Shown: positions 20,633 through 31,920 of the stretch, piece after piece
Position numbering within the stretch: position 1 is the stretch's first letter
Layout of the letters: every line of letters starts with the position of its first letter
Assembly: GCA_018398585.1 (NCBI GenBank)
Contig: JAGTTD010000011.1
Span: 11,699,846-11,763,845 of the forward strand
Length of the DNA: 64,000 bases
Source of the DNA: Simmondsia chinensis
Lineage: Eukaryota > Streptophyta > Magnoliopsida > Caryophyllales > Simmondsiaceae
Direction of reading: 5' to 3'
Translations under genes and position numbers: made by a program
The notes under the pieces: model-generated
Told to the model about the DNA's origin: nothing
What the model saw: the letters and a program-made list of their open reading frames with translations, nothing else
Database searches by the model: none

Positions 20633-21212
20633 AATCTTGCTCGTCCTTGAGCAAGGCTAGATATTGAAGCACAGGATCTCATACTTTTTAAGAATTTTTT
20701 TCTACAATTTAAAACAAGTGCACTCTTATTAGAAAAAAATGACCGAGGCTCAAAGTTTCAGGTTCTAAAGGCAAAACCACAATTTCTAAGGAAAAACCTA
20801 TCAATTACTCAGGTAACTAAATTCAAAAGTTAGCTAAACAAATTAAGTTTTTCCGTTCTTTCTAATCTCAAGACATTCAAACTGAATAGAGGACAAAAAT
20901 TATACCACTTATAACAAGACTTTTCAAGTATACCTAAAACTAAATTTTTATTTTTCCTTTTTTCTGAGGAATTTATTTGCTCAAGTCAATCTCAGCTCAT
21001 GAGTATATCTTCAGCGAGAATCAAGCTCCGACTCCTGGGCGATAACCCATAAGTCAGAGAAGCCATCACTGAGATGCCTTCATTATGACTTCCCGAGTAT
21101 ATCTTCAGTGAGAATCAAGCTCCGAGTCCTGGGCAATGACCCATAAGTAAGAGAAGCAACTACTGAGACATCCTTTTAATGGGTACGACATATCTTTAAA
21201 ATGTTTATATGG
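20633..21212 (-). other. 3' untranslated region of element L, left of element A
   Basis: Homologous to 57290-57940 of element M. It contains two copies (21001 and 21095, period 94 bp) of the tRNA-like repeat that is present three times in M. Confidence 0.75.
21001..21180 (-). repeat. Two tandem tRNA-like units in 3' UTR of element L
   Basis: Minus strand units read (C)TCAGTG(A)TGGCTTCTCT..., then a GAGTTTGATTCTC-like segment (here GAGCTTGATTCTC). See the three-copy array at 57326-57610. Confidence 0.7.
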
Positions 21213-21217
21213 GATAT

Positions 21218-21607
21218 TGATACAGTAAATCTCAGTTGGAAGAATTAGTTGGAAGAGTTGATGCCAAATTAGCGGGAAGGACCATTGAGAATTCAATTCG
21301 AAGTTGGCGAGAAAAGCTCGGCATGTGCGAGGCACATGATTAACAGTTAGTTATGCTAATTTAGGAATTGTTAGTTATTATTTACATTTTTAGTTACTTT
21401 TATTATTTCTTATTTGGCTTATTAATCCTATCATATAAATAGGATAGGTTGGAATGTATTAGAGATATGATGAATGTTAATAAATATCGTCTCTTCTCCC
21501 TCAAGAACTCTCTCTTCTCCCTCTTGATTCTACTTCTCTCTGTCTCTCAAACTCTATCCCTGGTTTGGATTATGATCAGGACCCTATTGAATTAGGATCT
21601 TGTATCA
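21218..21607 (+). repeat. 5' LTR of element A
   Basis: 390 bp, TGATACAG...TTGTATCA; TATA box at 21434. The LTR of element D (49329-49632) has the same terminal style. Confidence 0.93.
21434..21443 (+). promoter_or_regulatory. TATA box of element A 5' LTR
   Basis: TATAAATAGG; the same box is at 25120-25129 in the 3' LTR. Confidence 0.75.
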
Positions 21608-21608
21608 C

Positions 21609-21620
21609 TGGTATCAGAGC
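21609..21620 (+). other. Primer-binding site of element A (tRNA-Met)
   Basis: TGGTATCAGAGC, perfect, 1 bp after the LTR. Confidence 0.92.
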
Positions 21621-21849
21621 GAGTCAGTCCTCGGCCACCATCACCACCATTCATCAGCCATCGCCATCGCCGCTGCCGCCAGAGTCACCACCATCGCGGA
21701 GCTGTTCATCTTCTTCATCAGTAGCTGGAAGCCCGATCCTCTCCCATCATCATCACCAATTTCATCACCCCCGCACTGTTCATCGTCACCATCGCTAACA
21801 TCATCCCTCACCAGCAAACAAACTTCAGTACCCCATGTTTTTATATTAC

Positions 21850-21887
<38 letters not shown>

Positions 21888-22247
21888 AAACATCATCTCA
21901 CACCTGATACTGTTTCCGAGTAGATTCACTACCGATTATCACCATCATCAACCACATCATCACCATCAAATACCACCAAATCCACCCAAACCTTTACCCG
22001 CACACAAGGTGTTTGTAAAAATGCCTTAACCAAATTCCATCCAATCAACTCAGGATTTGTTGATTTTGGTGACTGTAAATCAAAACTAAGCTTAAAGTGC
22101 CCAAGTGAGTTGATTTGAGATTGAGTAGAAGCTGTTCGAAGAAAGGTTCATTAAGTCTGCTTGGGAAAAACTTGTTTTCCCTGAGACGAGCTGATCAATC
22201 AGTACTCCCAAGCTGATCTTAGGCCACGATCACTTGAATCATCACTC
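21621..22247 (+). other. Leader of element A with CAC/CAT-rich part and A34 run
   Basis: About 630 bp. The first part is rich in CCATCACCACC words, which create His/Ser/Pro-rich accidental frames. A run of 34 A residues is at 21851-21884. No start codon context better than 22248 was seen. Confidence 0.7.
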
Positions 22248-22914
22248 ATGAGCACTAATTCGATGCATATTTCAAGGGAAGGTAACGAATCTTACTCAAT
22301 AAAGTTGAGAGAAATGGAATTACCTCTGTTTTATGGAAAGGATGCGAGTAATTGGATGTATGAGTGTGATAAATTCTCTCTTCGTCATCGAATATATGGA
22401 TCGGATAAGGTTGACTTAGCTTCTATAATGGCACCAAAACTTCATGCGAATCAATGGAGATGGGGGTAAACTGAGTTGGAATGAATATATGAATGCCCTC
22501 AATGTAAGTTAAGGAAATGAGTGTGAGGAACCTTTGTATAAATTGTTGATATTGAGGGAAAATGGACGAGTTAGGGAATATCAAGCCGAATTCTATGCAC
22601 TCGCCGCTCGGACCATCCTAAATGAATAACAACTCATTAGCACTTTCATAGGTGGCTTGAGGGTAGAGATTGCCTTAGAAGTAAGATCCATGCAACCCAC
22701 CCTCCTCTACCATGCATTGTGTTTAGCTAAATTAGAAGAAGCTAAAATTGAATTCTTCGCTAAACAATCCAACCCTTCAAACACCCCATTTGTTCCAATT
22801 CCCATTACCACACAACCCACTGTTACACCATTCACAAGGCTAATCACTAAGACCCCTACTACTTCTGTAAAATCACTTAGATCTCAAGAAGCCAATGCTG
22901 GAGTTCACCCGTAG
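22248..22914 (+). pseudogene. gag: gag of element A
   Basis: From the ATG at 22248: KLREMELPLFYGKDASNWMY, then LRHRIYGSDKVDLASIM (capsid start), stops near 22467, then in the next parts EEPLYKLLILRENGRVREYQ, LISTFIGGLRVEIALEVR, LCLAKLEEAKIEFFAKQ. This is the order of the retrotransposon gag family (lead-in F-G-d---W, then Y--eF--La, then F--GL---i---v). It ends in a Thr/Pro-rich tail; no clear zinc knuckle follows, only a Cys-rich stretch (AAVQCCCGDDRH). Two or three nonsense changes break this copy. Gag retained without pol suggests it packaged its own RNA. Confidence 0.85.
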
Positions 22915-22989
22915 AAGTGTGGAGCTGCTGTACAATGTTGTTGTGGTGATGACAGACATGATGGAGAGCATTACTGTGAGAACAGGTGG

Positions 22990-24924
22990 TTGAGTGAGAT
23001 TGGAGATGAACAAAATAAGGGTGACAAGCCCCATCTCACAATGTTGGAAGGGCAAACTGCAGCTGGAACTCAATCAGCTCAACAACTAGTAGAAGCTGAG
23101 CTATTACCCTTAACACTGCCACTGGAAAATAGTCAGAAGTTTGGCTCCATTGGTGGCCAAGAAGCTGAGATCCATCCTCAACCCAGCCAACCACATGACC
23201 AGCTATATGTTCAGCTGGAAATTGATGCTAAGGATCTTAGTAGTCCTTGTAAAGAAAATGTTGAGGTGAGACATGGGTGTGAAGATGAGGATGACAGGAA
23301 TCAAGTAGTGGACAGGCACATTATAGCTGATCAGGGCTTAAATCAACAGAGAGGTGAGGCTGAGCATTTACCTTCAGCCCTGCATCTGAAGGACAGCTCC
23401 AGCTCTGATGTTCAGCAAGTGCAAGATCTGATTGTGTCTGAAATTGTTGATCTAAGTAGTGTTGAGGCCACTACAGCTGAGAATGAAGATACACGGTTAG
23501 ATGTTAGGACTTCTAGAAGCTTGGGATCCTTGTGTTTCAAGGATGCAAGCCTAACTAGCCTTCAAGACAATGACATACTTTGCCCAAGTGCTGAACCACT
23601 GCAAATTACAGCAAATATAACTTCAGATCAACAGAACAGAAGGACTAAAGCAGTACACCAGAAGCAGCAGTTGAGAATTTATCAGATGCTTGAGTTAAAT
23701 ACAAGCCAAAGAACTGAGATCCAGTACCAACCAATGCAAGCACTCTAACAACTTTCTGATCTGCAGCAAATTGATGAAGTGGAAGAGCAGTTTGAACCTA
23801 CAGGTACTAATCTTGATAGCACAGCAGCCATTTCATCTGAAGAAGTAGAGAATATATCAGAAATTGTGACTCTTAGAGTCATTGCACATCTATCTCCTTA
23901 TCAAGACACTGGGGAGCCTTTTCTAGTTGAAGGACCACAGCAATTTACATCTGAAATGATGCAAATGAGAGAAACTTGTCAAGAAAACACTAATGAGGTG
24001 GTTCACATTACAAGGCTGCATCATATGCTAAGGCCTCCTGAAGGAATGCTACATGGGGAGCATCTGATGTGGAGATCAGCAACAAGAGGCCAACAACAGC
24101 TTGAAGGTGAGCTTAGAACACTAGCAGTGGGACTATGGAAAATATATAAGCAAGTTGGGATGGTGATTGGTCAATTTGTATGCAAATATCAAGGGGTATT
24201 GTTCCAACATAACAGTTTGCTGCAGAAAACAGTGAGCATTGGTGAATTCAGAAGTTCTGGAAACAATGTTAAATCAATGATTGAAGTTCTGGGGAGAGGC
24301 TATGTCCTAATGCATCTACAAGCTGGAATTGTGGAAGAAGTGCAGGATTTGGGGTGTGAAAATTCTGGAAACCAGAGCTTCGGGGCAGCTAAGAAGATGC
24401 TGATTGTGGGAGCACATCATGAATTAAGACCTCCTAAAGCTATGCTGTTCCAAGAGCATCAGAATCTGATAAAACCAGAATTACAAGCCCCTCAGCAACT
24501 CAAATGGAGTTCAGAAGAACTAGAGGCTGATCTAGGGAAGGTTTACAGACAAGTTAGCTTGGTGATAGATTATTTGGAAGGCAAACATCAAGATATGGGT
24601 TTCAGTAAGAGTAGCCAGCTGCAGCAAGCAAAGGAAAGGGGTGAACTTGGGTTCAAAGGGAGTTTTGGTTGCAAGAATCGGCTGCTGAGTTCATTTGGTT
24701 GCTACAACAAGATGATCTTAAAGATTAAGGACGGCACTATAGCTTGGCTAGCTTGGTTTGACCGTGGTAGACCACCTAACACTTATTATCAATTTGGTCC
24801 TTCTACAATACGAAGCTTCTCGAGAGTATCCTCACAACTCCTAACTGCGCCACTCAAGTATTTCACCCTTGAGGACAAGGGTGATTTTGGGGGGGGAAGT
24901 ATTGATACAGTAAATCTCAGTTAG
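22990..24924 (+). pseudogene. Novel roughly 640-codon ORF of element A in place of pol
   Basis: One frame is open from 22990 to 24924 except for a single stop at about 23746, so it was recently intact. The first half is acidic and Gln/Ser-rich with low-complexity parts. The second half has a duplicated module: HHMLRPPEGMLHGEH with later QQL...L-K-YKQV-MVI (24015-24190), and HHELRPPKAMLFQEH with QQL...L-KVYRQVSLVI (24415-24570), about 132 codons apart. The end (LEDKGDFGGGS) merges into the polypurine tract, as gypsy pol ORFs do. No RT, integrase, protease, zinc-finger or membrane motif is visible. Function unknown; the RPP module is weakly similar to one in element B. Confidence 0.75.
24884..24902 (+). 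other. Polypurine tract of element A
   Basis: TTTTGGGGGGGGAAGTAT directly before the 3' LTR. Confidence 0.88.
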
Positions 24925-25293
24925 AAGAATTAGTTGGAAGCGTTGATGCGGAATTGGCAGGAAGGACAGTTGAGAATTCATATTCGAAGTTAGCGGGAAA
25001 AGCTCGGCATGTGCAAGGCACATGATTAATAGTTAGTTATGCTATTTTAGGAATTGTTACTTATTATTTACATTTTTAGTTACTTTTATTATTTCTTATT
25101 TAGCTTATTAATCCTATGATATAAATAGGATAGGTTGGAATGTATTAGGGATATGATGAATGTTAATGAATATCTTCTCTTCTCCCTCAAGAACTCTCTC
25201 TTCTCCCTCTTGATTCTACTTCTCTCTCTCTCTCAAACTCTATCACTGGTTTGGATGACGATCAAGACCCTATTGAATTAGGATCCTATATCA
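24903..25293 (+). repeat. 3' LTR of element A
   Basis: 391 bp, nearly identical to the 5' LTR. It is followed by GATAT. Confidence 0.93.
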
Positions 25294-25298
25294 GATAT

Positions 25299-26107
25299 CG
25301 GTGCTAGAGATGCTTTTCTCTTTTTTTCATTTTCTCTTTTTTTTCTTTTTTTTCATATTTTTCTTTAGACTTAGACATAACTCTTCAAAGTCTATTATGC
25401 AAATGATAATCTTAATGCAATTCATTCAAATTTGAGCATCTTTTAATCGAAAAGAAAAGTAAATTAGTCATGCTAACTAGTGAACTCAAATACCACGGTT
25501 TATCAAGATAGTGCCTTAGACTGGATCGTGTTTTGCTATTAGAACACGAAAACAATTGAATCTTAGGTTATTCAAATCTAATTAAAGTAAACGAGCTAAG
25601 AAGAGTAGAAAAATTGCCTAAAAAGCATGATGATAAGATCTCAAAAAAATTTTTTTTTTTTTTTTTCGGTTCAAAATGAAATTAAAAAAGACTAAACTAT
25701 AGAAAACAGACAATCTTTTTGCTGGCCGACACTATCTACATCCCCATACAAAGGCTCCGAACTCTGGAAGGTGCTAAAGCCAACTCTAAAAAAATAGGAC
25801 TAGACAAGAAAAAGTTTCGAAAAATTTTGTTCAAAATTTTAAAAGTTGTCTCTCCTACCCCTAGACTTAAAAGTTAACACTGTCCTCAATGTTAAAAGAA
25901 ATACAAAGAGTGAAGCAGTAGGTGAGAGATTCTTCTCATGTTTGAGGATTGATCTTTGAAGGTGAACAAGAAGTGTGTCAACCCCCAAACTTGCTTTAAA
26001 ACCTATTGAAAAACATAGAAAAACATATGAAAACAATAAAAATGAAAGGAAATCAAAAGAAAAGAAGTGAGGGAATGAAACTTGGGTTGCCTCCCAAGTA
26101 GCGCTTT
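25299..26107 (-). other. 3' untranslated region of element L, right of element A
   Basis: Non-coding, poly-T/A-rich. It is homologous (antisense) to 56500-57290 of element M: shared phrases include the GCAACCCAAGT segment at about 26080 and TGAACTCAAATACCA near 25480. Confidence 0.7.
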
Positions 26108-26275
26108 GAGTTATAGTCATTAGCTAGACTTTTCGAGAGGTTCGACTTTATTGAGATTAACGGTGGTATTTTGCAGGTCGAGTTCTCCATCAACATAAGG
26201 CCTCAACCTTTGGCCATTAACCCTGAATGTGCCCTTCTTCTCATTGTGAATCTCGATCATGCCATATGAGAAAAG
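26108..26275 (-). pseudogene. Pol C-terminal remnant of element L
   Basis: The minus strand encodes IHNEKKGTFRVNGQRLRPYV, then VDGELDLQNTTVNLNKVEPL and a stop. The phrase FkVNGqRLkpY close to the polyprotein end is typical of Athila/Tat-type plant gypsy elements. Everything upstream in pol has been deleted; the sequence passes directly into AT-rich leader-like DNA at 26276. Confidence 0.75.
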
Positions 26276-27170
26276 ACAAAAATACAACACAAAACTTAAG
26301 AAAAAAAACCGTTTTTTTTTCCGGGGGGGGGTGTTTAGTAATACTGAAGTTTTGAGAAGCTTAAAATGAAAATCCTAAATTCTAAAAATCTATCTAGATG
26401 AACAAATTAAATAAAAAAATGACTTCTTCAAATTTTAACAAAATTTACAAGTTTAAACAAAATGAATTTAAATCAGTAAGAAAGCCAAACATAATAAGAA
26501 AACACAAAAAATTTAAGTAAAATAATTCTTAACTAAAAATCTTATTTTAATTATAAATAAAACAAATTTGATTTTTACTTTTTTTTGAAAATTCAAATTA
26601 AGGAAAAAAAATCAAAAAATTTTTTTCCTGAAAATAAAAATAAAATATGATGCTTAAATTACAATTCAGTATAGCAATAAAAATTTGTGATACAAAATTG
26701 TCTAAACAAATAAATGCATATGTATATATATATATGTACAAATCCTTTTTTTTAAAAAAAATCTATGTTTAATAAATGAAATAAATGAATTTTTCCATTG
26801 AATATTAAACAAGATTTATAAGTAATGAAAAAGGGGGGAGGGGGGAGGGATAGTAACACTAATGTTTTGAAAGTCTTAAAAATAATAAATTTAACTTTCA
26901 AAATCTCAACAAAGTAGACTTATAAGTAAAAGAAAGATAAAAATGAGGAGAAAATATAAAAAAAAAAAAAAAAAAAACAACAAAATAATACAAAACTAAC
27001 AAAATTTAACCAAAACACAATTTTTAGGGGGTTATGCTTATACAAATTTTTAGCTTTACAAATGAATGAATGAAGATTACTTTTTCAAACTTACACAAAA
27101 TTTATAAATTATTAACAATTTCAAATTAGTACTAAAACTAGGTGGTATCGATATCACTCGAATAAAAACA
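26276..27170 (-). other. AT-rich leader of element L
   Basis: About 0.9 kb of A/T-rich DNA with homopurine runs at 26320-26332 and 26830-26850. It corresponds to the element M leader (54834-55527), which has a C64 run. No ORF. Confidence 0.7.
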
Positions 27171-27189
27171 ATCCCCAGCAACGGCGCCA
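27171..27189 (-). other. Primer-binding site of element L (tRNA-Asp)
   Basis: Plus strand ATCCCCAGCAACGGCGCCA equals the 3' end of plant tRNA-Asp(GTC) including CCA, with one mismatch. Athila elements use this primer. Confidence 0.88.
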
Positions 27190-27195
27190 AAAACT

Positions 27196-28664
27196 TGATG
27201 CTTAACTTGGTGTATGCCTAGCAAGTGCACTAAGTCGTATCAAGTAATACAGAGTGAGTAGAGTATCATTCCCACGAAGATTTTTATTAAGTGAGTACCA
27301 AAACTAGTAGTTGTAGTGCTATTTGAAAGACCGAAAATTATAATTTTTGAAATGAAATAACACAAAATAAAAGGGAACAAAAATTGTTTACTGATTTTTA
27401 TCTATTACTTTTTTTTTTTTGGGTTTTATCAATTAATAAGATCCAAGGCATCCGATTTCACCTAGTTGAATTAGTACGCCTTTCTATTCTCGATATTCAT
27501 GTTGTTATTGCATGTTGATGGTCGAAAACCCTAAATTACTAAATATTTTCTCTCGAGCAATATTTAGCATACTCTTTTACATATCAACCCATCACTCTCA
27601 TGCATGAATTTAAATAAGAAATTTTTTTTAAAGATCCATGATTTTCACTTAAGACCACACAAATCGCGTTAATCTCTCTCAAGCATTCACTCAATTTGTG
27701 GTGCTTATCACCTTAGCAATCATCATAAATCTCCTCTCGTACTCATTATGAATCATTATAGCCTTTAAATGGTGATCAAGCATTTAAAACTCATGAAGAA
27801 TAATGATAAACACTTCAACAACGTAATAACAAAACATTGAATACGTTAAATTAGAATAAAGCGCATATTACAACTTAGGCTATATCGTAGCCTTGCAAAA
27901 ACAAAATTAGTTCATGATAGACACCGAATAAAGCATAACTAAGAAAAAATTCATGAACTTAAAGAAGAAAAGGATAGAAAGAACTTAGAAATACAAAATT
28001 ATAAACCAAACTTCCTTCCTCCCTTCTTCTCCTTCCCTCGGTTTTTTTTTTTTTTTTTTTCCCTTTCTTTCTTCACTATCTATGAGATTTCTTTGCTAGT
28101 TGAGGGATGATCCAAACGCTCCCCAAATCACCCTTATTTATAGTGTTTTGAAGTGTGATAAAATATAAGCAAAAAATTCATCTAGCTTCACTCCTATTTG
28201 CTCCTTCATGCGGCTGCTTACAAGTTGTATAAACTTGATATTTTTTATGCTTTTTCTTTATTTTGCACCGCCTAAATCTGCAAGTTCAGCTCATGTTGAT
28301 GATGTTTGTGTGCTATGCTATGTATTTGAGCTAAAAAAAATTTTGAATAAAGTTGCCGCCCAAAGCAACTTGTATCAACTTATGTCATTTCTTGCCCATT
28401 ATCGCCCAAAACCGTGTGCTTTGGATGGGTTTTGGCTTTTTTTTGTTTTTTTTTGGCTTTTATACGATGTATTTTGCTTCCACTTGTTGATGTTGATGAT
28501 AAAACCAAGCAAGATTTCGCATAAAATGAGTGTTTTTGCACGAAAATGGCAATATAGTAAAAAACGAGCAAAACCGAGCAAAAGCAATAGAAGTATAATA
28601 AAAAAAATGGTAAAAAGTGAATAAAAAATAATATAAATAATTATATACTAAATTACACTTATCA
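27196..28664 (-). repeat. 5' LTR of element L
   Basis: 1469 bp, plus strand TGATGCTTAACTTGG...ACACTTATCA. It is homologous to the 3' LTR and to the element M LTRs. Confidence 0.9.
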
Positions 28665-28864
28665 GTCATTATAAACATTCACCGCCACATAGAAAAAAGT
28701 TTTAAGAACAATAAAAGCCGTCGCTAAAATTTTTCCCATTATTAATTGAAAATAGTAACGACATTATAGACCGTTGTTAATAAAAAGTCGCAACAACAAT
28801 TAAGCATTATTAAATCATTTTTCACCAATTAACGACACAAAAATTGTCATTAAAAATGCTTCTT

Positions 28865-29880
28865 GCCATCAAAAACAATTATAGTGAAAGAATATATCAA
28901 AATAAAAGACCCTTTACATTCATGTACTATAATGTATACATTCATATAACATAATGACAATTTTCTTGTTGTTTACAACGTCTATACATTCATACAATAT
29001 AAGAACAATTTTCAGGTCATTTATAGCACCTGTACATCAACAAAGTATAACCACATTTCATGTCAGTTATAACACTTTTATAATAATATAATATTAACCT
29101 TACAAAAATGACATGTACATACCATTCACTGTACAAACAAATTCCAATAAAAAATAAAGATGTCATTGAAAATTAAATACCCAAGTAATCACAAAAATCA
29201 ATGTACATCCAAGAGGTACGACGTACACCATAAAATTTGTTGTCTAACAACTAACAAACGTTACAAATCCAACAGAAGTTCAATAAATGTTCGAACAAAA
29301 ACAATAATTTGAAATGCAGTCTTCCAACACCTGAAAGAAATATACACAACACTCAATTTAGATATTTGTTGTCATATGAGAATCAATAACAAACAGCATA
29401 GACACACTACAAACGAAGCAATGAACAACAAAAAAATACATCAGAAAAAAACTATATTAAAGCAATTAGCATAAAATTGATCGAAAAGGAAACAATTTGT
29501 ATGCTTTTTAATCATAATATATAGAATGAAACTATCTAATTTAGATAGAAATACAAGAATTTTTAACGAAAAATAGTTCTAATTGAAAATATTTTGCAAC
29601 ATAAGAATATATTTTTAAATCAAATGGAGCCTAAGTGAAACATGCTCCATATGAAATTTGAAATCCAAGGTTTGTAATGCTTCACGAACAACATGAACAA
29701 ATGTCAATAATTGAAACCAATGATGCTACTTCGCAATGAAACTACAAATTGAATAGCAAATGTGGTAAGACAGTTCAAATTCTAAAATAAGTTAAAAACA
29801 ACATGAAATTTCTTAGATCTTTGACCCCTAGCGCACAATGTGACTTGAGGAATCAATATTGGCATAATTAGAATCTATGT
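28865..29880 (-). other. CACTA interior, no ORF
   Basis: AT-rich. The part 28900-29110 has loosely repeated ...TACATTCAT-TAATATAA... / ...CAATTTTC(AT)(TG)GT... words with a spacing of about 60-65 bp. The rest shows no coding signal. Confidence 0.5.
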
Positions 29881-30150
29881 CACCAAAGAAAATTTGCCCC
29901 TCAAAATATCATTCACAGTACCATCCACATCAAGTTCAAGATCAACATCATTCTCTCCTTCAGAATCGGATTCAATTTCACCTTGACTCTCACCATGGTC
30001 ATACTAGAAAGTATAACTTAGCCTATTCCATATTTAAGTAGATGACCTCTTATCCACTTGCAATCTCCAGAGTCACATAGGTTGCATTTAGTACATTGAC
30101 AAGCAAAAGTTCTTCCTTTTCTTCCTCAGTATAATCTAAAAAAGTTTGAA
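29880..30150 (-). pseudogene. CACTA transposase N-terminal (transposase-associated) domain
   Basis: The minus strand reads FACQCTKCNLCDSGDCKW, then GHLLKYGI and, after a frame change, YDHGESQGE followed by an acidic tail (IESDSEGENDVDLELDVDG). The CxCxxC...H..YGF...W..HGE order is the transposase-associated zinc domain at the start of plant En/Spm TNP2-type proteins. The catalytic DDE part is absent. A frameshift and stops make it non-functional. Confidence 0.75.
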
Positions 30151-30661
30151 CTTCATGTTGATATATTAAACTCATCGGTCGTGAACAAAAAAATGCATCA
30201 ATTTTTAATTAGGCAACATATTTTTATAAGATATTCAAGATTATAGCTAAAAAGCATAGTTCCATTAGTATAAACTGTTTCAACACGGTTTTTAATTTCA
30301 ATGTTAACAATAAGGACAATGTCAAAAACAATCTCAAATTAATATCTCTATAAACTAGTAAACCCTAATATATAACTAATCACACATTCCAAAAGCAATG
30401 GCAAACATATTAGTGTTGGATTCAGTCATTTACCTTGAAAAGCAACTTAAATCAAGTTCGATACGTTGGAGTAACGTGGTTAACAGTGAGATTGAGCAAC
30501 TTGAGTGCGCCGACCAACCAAGAAGCAAACGCGAACATGAATCTACCAATGAACAACAGACATGGGATAATAATGAACACAAACTACCAACTAATTTGTT
30601 AATTCAGCAAAGACTACACAAACTACCAATGAAGAAAAGACAAATCCCCTTTGAGCCTTGT

Positions 30662-31920
30662 TGTTAATCATCGAATTACTAACACTAACACGAACACGAA
30701 CTAGCAAAACAACTTCAAAATTTGGGTACATTAATCACCAAATTACCGACACGAACACAAACCAACAAAAAATATTCAAAATTTTGGCACATTAATCACC
30801 GAATTACAAACACGAACACGAACTAGCAAAAAATATTCGAAATTTGGGCACATTACTCACCGAATTACCAACACAAATACGAACTAGCAGAACATATTTG
30901 AAATCTGGGTACGTTACTCACTGAATTGCCGACACGAACATGAACTAGCAAAACAAATTCGAAATCTAGGCACATTAATCACCAAATTACCAATACGAAC
31001 ACGAACGAGCAAAAAATATTCAAAATTTGGGCACATTAATCACCGAATACAAAAACGAACATGAACTAGCAAAAAATATTTGAAATTTGGGCATATTACT
31101 CACCGAATTACCAACACGGACACGAACATGAACTAGCAAAACAATGTGAAATATGGTTACATTACTCACCGAATTACCAACAGGAGCATGAACTAGCAAA
31201 AAAAAAAAATTTGAAATTTGTGTACATTACTCAACGAATTTCCAACAGGAACACGAAATTTGGAGCATTACTCAATGAATTATCAACAGGAATACGAACC
31301 AGCAAAAAATATTCGAAATTGGGGTACATTACTCAATGAATTACCGATAGGAACACGAAATAGCAAAAAAATTTGAAATTTGGGTACACTACTTGACAAA
31401 TTACCATCAGAAACACGAACTAGCAAAAAAGTTTCGAAATTTGGTACATTTCTCAACGAATTACCAACAGGAACACGAAATAGCAAAAAAATTTGAAATT
31501 TGGGTGCATTACTCAACGAATTACCAACAGGTATACGAACTAGCAAAAATTTTTCGAAATTTGGGTACATTACTCAACGAATTACCAACAGGAACATGAA
31601 ATAACAAAAAAAATTGCAATTTTGGTACACTACTTAACGAATTAGCAACAGAAACACGAACTAGCAAAAAATTTTCGAAATTTGGGCACATTACTAAACG
31701 AATTACCAACAGGAACACGAAAAAGCAAAATTATTCGAAATTTGGGTGCATTACTCCACAAATTATCAACAAGAACACGAACTAGCAAAAAAAATTTTGA
31801 AATTTGGGTACATTACTCAACGAATTACCAGCAGGAACACGAAATACCAAAAAAATTCGAAATTTGGAGACATTACTCACGGAATTACCAACACCAACAT
31901 GAACTAGCAAAACGCAAATA
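30662..31920. repeat. 60-bp minisatellite in the CACTA element, about 21 copies
   Basis: Units read TTTGGGTACATTACTCAACG-AATTACCAACAGGAACACG-AA(C/A)TAGCAAAAAA(N)TTCGAAA with small changes. From about 31270 onward, units with GAACTAGC alternate with units with GAAATAGC, giving a higher-order period of about 120 bp. Because 60 is a multiple of 3, both strands stay open and give repetitive frames (31283-31570 minus, 31393-31599 plus), which I do not call as genes. Confidence 0.93.

Larger units (their letters stand above)
21218..25293 (+). mobile_element. Element A: complete non-autonomous LTR element with gag and a novel ORF
   Basis: 5' LTR 21218-21607, Met primer site, poly-A run, gag 22248-22914, novel ORF 22990-24924, polypurine tract and 3' LTR 24903-25293, flanked by perfect GATAT duplications (21213-21217, 25294-25298). 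The two LTRs are 390 and 391 bp and nearly identical. There is no protease, RT, RNase H or integrase, and the interior shows no scar of a deleted pol: the novel ORF runs into the polypurine tract with the gypsy-style ending TLEDKGDFGGGS. Gag without pol is the arrangement described for TR-GAG elements. It must have moved with enzymes supplied in trans. Confidence 0.92.
19224..28664 (-). mobile_element. Element L: antisense Athila-type Ty3/gypsy, internally deleted
   Basis: 5' LTR 27196-28664, tRNA-Asp primer site 27171-27189, leader, the last codons of pol (26108-26275), a long 3' region and 3' LTR 19224-20614. Element A is inserted at 21218-25293. Without A the interior is about 2.5 kb. Gag, protease, RT, RNase H and nearly all integrase are missing. 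The Asp primer site and the sequence match with element M, which has a typical Athila gag end, define the lineage. The 3' LTR lacks its terminal roughly 9 bp and no TSD is left, so the borders were trimmed later. Confidence 0.85.

Noticed and set aside
21565..21923. His/Ser/Pro-rich frames with poly-Lys end
   Set aside because: They lie in the leader of element A, created by CACCAT words and the A34 run; the real gag starts at 22248.
28208..28624. 138-codon plus frame in the LTR of element L
   Set aside because: LTR DNA; the equivalent regions in the other LTRs of the family are not open in this frame.
31283..31570. 95-codon Leu/Val-rich repetitive minus frame (and plus frame 31393-31599)
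   Set aside because: Both strands stay open because the 60-bp minisatellite unit is a multiple of three; no start context or protein family.
30662..31920. CRISPR-like array
   Set aside because: Direct repeats without unique spacers in a plant CACTA element; a minisatellite.
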